Source: Candidatus Pacearchaeota archaeon RBG_13_36_9
GTDB taxonomy: Archaea; Nanobdellota; Nanobdellia; Pacearchaeales; GW2011-AR1
DNA length: 7,729 bases
Reading direction: 5' to 3'
Assembly: GCA_001786395.1 (NCBI GenBank)
Contig: MFWN01000007.1
Location: 25,589 to 33,317 of the forward strand
Both the position numbers and the translations under genes were made by a program. A model generated the notes under the pieces. It saw only the letters and a program-made list of their open reading frames with translations. It searched no databases and was not told where the DNA came from. The first letter of the stretch is position 1; every line of letters starts with the position of its first letter. This document shows, piece after piece, positions 4,365 through 7,729 of this stretch.

Positions 4365-6427
4365 TAATTAAAAAGATCCGGCTGGAGAATATAAGAAGCT
4401 ACGAAAGCCAGGAAATAGAGTTTCCATCAGGCTCTGTTCTGCTATCAGGAGATATAGGCTGCGGCAAGACATCTGTTCTCTTAGCTATAGAGTTTGCCTT
4501 ATTTGGGTTGCAGCCGAGCCAAAGAGGCTCTTCTCTGTTAAAAAATGGCAAGAAAGAAGGACGAGTTGTATTAGAGCTTGATATAAACGGCAGGTCTGTT
4601 GTTTTGGAAAGGACGCTGAAGAAAACTGGGAAGAACATCACTCAGGAAGGCTCCTCCATTTCTATAGATAATGAGAGATTTGAAGGGAGCGTTACAGAGA
4701 TTAAAGACCGTGTTTTGCAGCTTCTTAAGTATCCATCTGAATTTTCTAAAAAAACGAACATCTTGTACAAATTTACAGTCTATACCCCACAGGAGGAAAT
4801 GAAGCAGATTATTTTAGAATCTTCTGAAACCAGGCTAAATACGCTTCGTTATATCTTCGGGATTGATAAGTACAAAAGAGTCGCGGAAAATATAGATACA
4901 TTTGCTTCCAAGCTCAGGGAAGACATAAGGAATAAAGAAGGCCAGTTAGAAAATCTTGAGGAACTTAATAAACGTTTAGAAGAGAAGAAGAAATTTTTGG
5001 TGGAATTGCATAAAAATAAGGAAAGTGAAGAAAGGATTTTGTCTGAGAAAAAACAAGCTGCAAAAAAAATAGAAGAAGAAGTCCACGAGATTGAGGCAAA
5101 AGTCCGGGAAAGGGAAAATCTGGAAAAAGAGAAGGAAAAAGCGAGCATTATGCTGATGAATAAAGAAGAGGCAGTTGTAGAACTTAAAAGTCAGGTGCGA
5201 AGGCTAAGCCAGGAGATAGAAGAGGGAAAAAAAATAACTTTTGATGAAAAGAAGCTCCAGGAGATTTTAGATATGATTAAAAAAAATAAAGAATCTGAAA
5301 GAATCAATCAGGAAAAGATAATCCAATTTTACAGCCAGCTAAACTCCCTGAGAGAAAGAAAAAAAGAGATGGATATTCTGAGAGACAAAATCTCTCGCTT
5401 AAAAAGCTGCCCGACTTGCCTTCAGGAAGTTAATGAAGAGTACAAGAATAACATTTTCAAGAAAATAGAATATGAGCTTTTAGGCATGGCAAAAAAATCA
5501 GAAGAGATAGAGCAGCAAAAAATTTATGTTTCAGAGTCGCTAGATTCGCTAAGAAAGGAGACTTCTCTTTTGGAGCAGAATAAGTCAGAAGAGGAAATTA
5601 AAAAAATAAAATCAGAAAACCTGAAGGAAAAAGAAAGCTCGCTTTTGGAATTCGAAAGGAAAAAAAGGCAAGCTGAGCAGGACACAGAGATGATTTTCAA
5701 GCACATGAAACGTCTCGAAGGAGAAATCGAAAGTTTTTCCAAGTTCAATGAGCTTTTTCAGCATAAGAAAAAAGAGCTTGAAGAAAAAATATTTGAAGAA
5801 AGAAGGCAGGAGATGAAAGTTGTGGGAATTAATAAAGAGATTTTTTTTATAGACTCTCAGATAAATGATGTTGAGGAACAGATAAAAGAAAAAAAGAAAT
5901 TAAAGGAAAAAGTGGAATACTTCAAGTCTTTGGAGGATTGGCTTTCTGACAAATTCCTAGGCTTAGTGCTGTTTACTGAAAAGAATGTTATGCTGAAGCT
6001 AAAGGATGAATTTTCCAAGCTTTTCTCAGAGTGGTTTTCTATCCTTGTGCCAGAAAGTTTAACAGCGAGGCTGGATGAAACTTTCTCGCCGATTATAGAA
6101 CAGCAGGGTTATGAAATATCTTACAACTATCTTTCAGGAGGGGAAAGAACCTCTGTAGCTCTTGCCTACAGGCTTGCGTTAAACCAGGTTATTAACTCTC
6201 TCTTATCCAAGATAATGACCCGCGATTTAATCATCTTGGACGAGCCCACAGATGGTTTTTCAGAAACACAGCTGGATAAAATGCGCGATGTTCTGACACA
6301 GTTAAATGCCTCTCAGTTAATCTTGGTGAGTCATGAAGCCAAGATTGAGAGCTTTGTAGAGCACATAATAAAGCTGAAAAAAGAGAACAATATAACTGTG
6401 ATAGAAAGTAACTCGGCAGGAGGGTAA
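4361..6427 (+). CDS. rad50: Rad50 SMC-like ATPase of the Mre11-Rad50 complex, short form
   Basis: 688 residues. It is the ABC/SMC-type ATPase that binds and tethers DNA ends and controls Mre11. Walker A is GDIGCGKTS (residues 30-38), the Q-loop Gln is 144 (YTPQEE), the signature motif is LSGGER (591-596), Walker B is LIILDEP with Asp 627 and Glu 628, and the H-loop is VSHEA (His 658). Between the ATPase halves lie two charged, Lys/Glu-rich coiled-coil arms (about 165-345 and 356-525) with the zinc hook CPTC (Cys 350, Cys 353) almost exactly at the midpoint. All key residues are present, so it should be active. It is markedly shorter than the roughly 880-residue Pyrococcus protein; the reduction is in the coiled coil. 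The C-terminus, VIESNSAGG, differs from a second copy of the gene end found at 7239-7286. The start is supported by GAGGT 5 bases upstream and the typical MIIKKIRLENIRSYE beginning. Confidence 0.96.
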   Translation: MIIKKIRLENIRSYESQEIEFPSGSVLLSGDIGCGKTSVLLAIEFALFGLQPSQRGSSLLKNGKKEGRVVLELDINGRSVVLERTLKKTGKNITQEGSSISIDNERFEGSVTEIKDRVLQLLKYPSEFSKKTNILYKFTVYTPQEEMKQIILESSETRLNTLRYIFGIDKYKRVAENIDTFASKLREDIRNKEGQLENLEELNKRLEEKKKFLVELHKNKESEERILSEKKQAAKKIEEEVHEIEAKVRERENLEKEKEKASIMLMNKEEAVVELKSQVRRLSQEIEEGKKITFDEKKLQEILDMIKKNKESERINQEKIIQFYSQLNSLRERKKEMDILRDKISRLKSCPTCLQEVNEEYKNNIFKKIEYELLGMAKKSEEIEQQKIYVSESLDSLRKETSLLEQNKSEEEIKKIKSENLKEKESSLLEFERKKRQAEQDTEMIFKHMKRLEGEIESFSKFNELFQHKKKELEEKIFEERRQEMKVVGINKEIFFIDSQINDVEEQIKEKKKLKEKVEYFKSLEDWLSDKFLGLVLFTEKNVMLKLKDEFSKLFSEWFSILVPESLTARLDETFSPIIEQQGYEISYNYLSGGERTSVALAYRLALNQVINSLLSKIMTRDLIILDEPTDGFSETQLDKMRDVLTQLNASQLILVSHEAKIESFVEHIIKLKKENNITVIESNSAGG
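6377..6408 (+). repeat. Direct repeat, copy 1 (inside rad50 3' end)
   Basis: 32 bases repeated with two mismatches at 7251-7282, offset 874 bases. This copy encodes KKENNITVIE plus adjacent bases and belongs to the intact rad50. The pair brackets the rad50 stop and the whole 2H gene with its promoter. Confidence 0.85.
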
Positions 6428-6431
6428 AAAT

Positions 6432-6450
6432 AAATTTTCTTAAGTTTTAG
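6432..6450 (+). terminator. Possible T-rich terminator after rad50
   Basis: The stretch AAATTTTCTTAAGTTTTAG follows the rad50 stop by a few bases. Archaeal RNA polymerase stops at T-runs without a strong hairpin, so this could end the mre11-rad50 transcript. It is weak evidence in AT-rich DNA. Confidence 0.3.
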
Positions 6451-6476
6451 AAGCATATGCAGTATCACATTAAAGT

Positions 6477-6484
6477 TTATAAAT
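6477..6484 (+). promoter_or_regulatory. TATA-type promoter for the 2H phosphoesterase-like gene
   Basis: TTTATAAA, centred 26 bases before the ATG at 6506, the spacing expected if the transcript begins at the start codon itself. No ribosome-binding site lies between. It implies that this gene is transcribed separately from rad50. Confidence 0.6.
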
Positions 6485-6505
6485 CAAAAGATTTCTGGCT
6501 GTTGT

Positions 6506-7231
6506 ATGGTTGAGACCTTTGATAAGTGGTTAGAGAAACAAAAATCAGCTTATGAAAAAGGATTCAGAGAAAGAGAATGCTTATTGCTGGCTGAAGGGGC
6601 AAAACCAGGAATACATCCTAGAAAAGTTGGATATACTTTTATTTACAGGCATCCAAGGGAAATAGCTCTTTCTATGGCAGAAATTTCTGCAAGAATTGCC
6701 AAACAAATACCGTGTGTTTCTTATCCTGTTGATTCAATTCACATCTGTGCGCTGGATGAAAATGACGCATGCAAAAAAACAATAGGCGAAGAAGAAAATG
6801 ATTTGGATTACTTGGACAGGGAGTTTGGAAAAAGGCTTTGCAATGCTGCGAAGAAAGTGGCTAACTTAAAAATTCCTTTAACTGTTTATTTGAATGACCT
6901 GCTATTTAATCCCGAAGCAGTAATAGTTGAAGGCATCACGCAAGATTCTTCAGTCTACGATTTTTCTTTGAGTTTATTGGAAGCCTGTAAAAAAGAAGGG
7001 GTTGATAATATGGATAGATTCCCCTGGGGGGTACATACCACTTTAACGAGAAATTTTGGAACAGGAGATGTTCGTGAGCAGGGACAAAAAGCTTATAATT
7101 TCCTTATGCAAGAAAGAAGAAAATTTCAGCGAAAACAGTCCAGGCTAAGTTACTTGGATGTCTGTACTTTTGACTGCGGACCCAGGGGGGCTAAATTCAG
7201 AGTTTTGGAGAGATTTCCTCTTGAGGAATAA
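6506..7231 (+). CDS. Probable 2H phosphoesterase-like (LigT/2'-5' RNA ligase-like) protein
   Basis: 241 residues, real by length, promoter and composition. Two His motifs about 100 residues apart fit the 2H phosphoesterase pattern (His-x-Ser/Thr twice): VDSIHICAL (His 79, Cys 81) and WGVHTTLTR (His 177, Thr 179). The residues before each motif (PVDSIH, PWGVH) resemble those of LigT-like enzymes, which hydrolyse or form 2'-5' or cyclic phosphate bonds in RNA or nucleotides. The first motif has Cys where Ser or Thr is normal, so the assignment is tentative and activity uncertain. The N-terminal 30 residues are helical and charged; there is no signal peptide or membrane segment. It has its own leaderless-type promoter and lies between two copies of the rad50 3' end, which suggests that it came in with a recombination or insertion event. 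A link to DNA repair is not supported beyond proximity. Confidence 0.55.
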   Translation: MVETFDKWLEKQKSAYEKGFRERECLLLAEGAKPGIHPRKVGYTFIYRHPREIALSMAEISARIAKQIPCVSYPVDSIHICALDENDACKKTIGEEENDLDYLDREFGKRLCNAAKKVANLKIPLTVYLNDLLFNPEAVIVEGITQDSSVYDFSLSLLEACKKEGVDNMDRFPWGVHTTLTRNFGTGDVREQGQKAYNFLMQERRKFQRKQSRLSYLDVCTFDCGPRGAKFRVLERFPLEE

Positions 7232-7250
7232 TTTTTAGATAATGCTTTTT
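7231..7250 (+). terminator. Possible T-rich terminator after the 2H gene
   Basis: Two T5 runs (7232-7236 and 7246-7250) directly after the TAA stop could release archaeal RNA polymerase. The second run overlaps the start of the rad50-tail copy. Low certainty in this AT-rich setting. Confidence 0.3.
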
Positions 7251-7286
7251 AAAAAAGAAAACAATATAACTGTGATTGAAAGATGA
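7239..7286 (+). pseudogene. Remnant second copy of the rad50 3' end
   Basis: Read in frame this is I-M-L-F-KKENNITVIER-stop (TGA 7284-7286), against IIKLKKENNITVIES in the intact gene. The core (7251-7282) matches 6377-6408 at 30 of 32 bases; the two differences (GAG/GAA and ATA/ATT) are both synonymous, which shows that the two copies diverged as coding sequence. The remnant has its own ending, ER-stop, rather than ESNSAGG. It lacks everything upstream and cannot make a functional protein. It is probably the leftover of a resident rad50 allele, or one end of a duplication made when the DNA containing the 2H gene was inserted. Confidence 0.7.
7251..7282 (+). repeat. Direct repeat, copy 2 (rad50 tail remnant)
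   Basis: Second copy of the 32-base repeat, differing from 6377-6408 by G to A at the ninth base and A to T at the 27th. Both changes are silent in the rad50 frame. Confidence 0.85.
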
Positions 7287-7295
7287 AGTTCTCCT

Positions 7296-7607
7296 TTAAT
7301 GCTGGAAAGTATATTCCAATATAGGAGAGTAAGCCATAAGATAATCTTTTCTTCTTTTTATAGAATTAACAAAACCTTGCATATGCTTTCCAAAACCCCC
7401 CCTTGAAGATGAAGTTTTTATAACCTCCAGTGCTTTTTGAAAAAGTGGAACAATTCTGTTTTTTACATAATATTTTTCAGGCTGTACATCCTCAACATCT
7501 TCAGTAATTTCTGAGGTTATGACGTTAATCCTATAGGCTTTTTTGCTATTTCTTTCTCCAGTTTCAAGTTCCTTTCTTAATTCAGCTAGGTTTGATTCTA
7601 AACTCAT
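7296..7607 (-). CDS. Small hypothetical protein, 103 residues
   Basis: Not recognised. It is a soluble, charged, mostly helical protein: an N-terminal helix (LESNLAELRKELETGER), a central segment (INVITSEITEDVEDVQPEKY), a helix with FQKALEVIKTSSSRGG, and a basic C-terminal helix (VNSIKRRKDYLMAYSPILEY). There is no membrane segment and no Cys. It is supported as a gene by a TATA-like box on its own strand 24-32 bases upstream of the ATG, fitting a leaderless start, and by a coherent, non-shadow amino-acid composition. It converges on the rad50-tail remnant, with 9 bases between its TAA stop and the remnant's TGA. Before the rearrangement it may have been the convergent neighbour of rad50 (inference). 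Confidence 0.55.
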   Translation of the reverse strand: MSLESNLAELRKELETGERNSKKAYRINVITSEITEDVEDVQPEKYYVKNRIVPLFQKALEVIKTSSSRGGFGKHMQGFVNSIKRRKDYLMAYSPILEYTFQH

Positions 7608-7630
7608 TTTAATTTATTAAGAAATTGTGC

Positions 7631-7639
7631 TATAAATAA
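7631..7639 (-). promoter_or_regulatory. TATA-type promoter for the 103-residue gene
   Basis: Minus-strand TTATTTATA, centred about 27-28 bases before the ATG at 7607. The same spacing occurs at the racemase and 2H genes, so it is a plausible leaderless promoter. Confidence 0.5.
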
Positions 7640-7676
7640 TTTTCTATAGAAAACAAAAATTTTTAAAAAGAAAACA

Positions 7677-7729
7677 TTTAAAAAGCCGGGCTTATTACTA
7701 ATATAAATTCTAAAATCAGAAAAACGATG
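7677..7729 (+). promoter_or_regulatory. Possible promoter and start of a further plus-strand gene at the right edge
   Basis: The window ends in ATG (7727-7729), with a TATA-like AATATAAATT at 7700-7709 and another A/T box (TTTAAAAAG) at 7677-7685. A short perfect inverted repeat, AAGCC-G-GGCTT (7683-7693), lies between them and could be an operator. No GAGGT precedes the ATG. The gene itself cannot be judged. Confidence 0.25.

Noticed and set aside
4849..5148. Minus-strand ORF opposite the rad50 coiled coil (also 4399-4641 and 5524-5748)
   Set aside because: Ser/Phe/Leu-rich translations are the expected shadow of Lys/Glu-rich coiled-coil codons.
7303..7325. Possible hairpin terminator near GGAAAGTATATTCC
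   Set aside because: The arms are only four bases and the segment lies inside the 3' end of the minus-strand gene.
7684..7729. tRNA gene start suggested by GCCGGGC
   Set aside because: The following bases do not show a D-arm consensus and the window ends before any further arm could be seen.
1..7729. CRISPR array, toxin-antitoxin or other defence cassette
   Set aside because: No regularly spaced repeats and no paired small genes with such motifs; Mre11-Rad50 here is ordinary repair machinery.

Overview
The window looks archaeal and AT-rich. TATA-type boxes sit about 23-31 bases upstream of several start codons, which suggests short-leader or leaderless mRNAs. GAGGT ribosome-binding sites precede the two repair genes. 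The proteins include an archaeal-type RNase J, an archaeal HemK/Mtq2-like methyltransferase and an Mre11-Rad50 pair. The short proteins, the small UBA-like membrane protein and the unusually short Rad50 would fit a DPANN-type archaeon (Woesearchaeota/Pacearchaeota-like), but that is inference; no rRNA or other marker gene is present to settle it.

Layout. At the left edge (2-1321, +) is the 3' part of an RNase J-like gene interrupted by an intein with a LAGLIDADG homing endonuclease. The intein ends in His-Asn at 1138, and the last 60 residues of the host protein follow. Next is a two-gene unit (1380-2299, +): a small tail-anchored protein with a UBA-like N-terminus, then a HemK/Mtq2-like methyltransferase 2 bases later. 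Its 3' end overlaps by 11 bases the convergent aspartate/glutamate racemase-family gene (2289-2978, -). That racemase gene is full length but interrupted by one in-frame TGA. A divergent promoter region (2979-3130) separates it from mre11 (3131-4309, +) and rad50 (4361-6427, +), the DNA double-strand-break processing complex. A separate leaderless-type promoter then drives a probable 2H phosphoesterase-like gene (6506-7231, +). A small unknown gene lies on the minus strand (7296-7607), and the window ends in a promoter-like region and an ATG.

The Mre11 and Rad50 products should work together: the Rad50 ATPase with its zinc hook tethers and remodels DNA ends, and Mre11 cuts them. No herA or nurA, the frequent archaeal partners, lies in the window. 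The most notable feature not explained by gene calls is a second, in-frame copy of the rad50 3' end at 7239-7286. It lies beyond the 2H gene, matches 30 of 32 bases in its core, and both differences are synonymous. This suggests that the rad50/2H segment arrived by allelic replacement or insertion and left a scar. Other points of interest are the intein placed beside an RNase J active-site motif, the in-frame TGA in the racemase, a Ser at the usual metal-binding Asn of Mre11, and a 17-codon ORF that bridges mre11 and rad50. I do not see a clearly novel defence or mobile system here.
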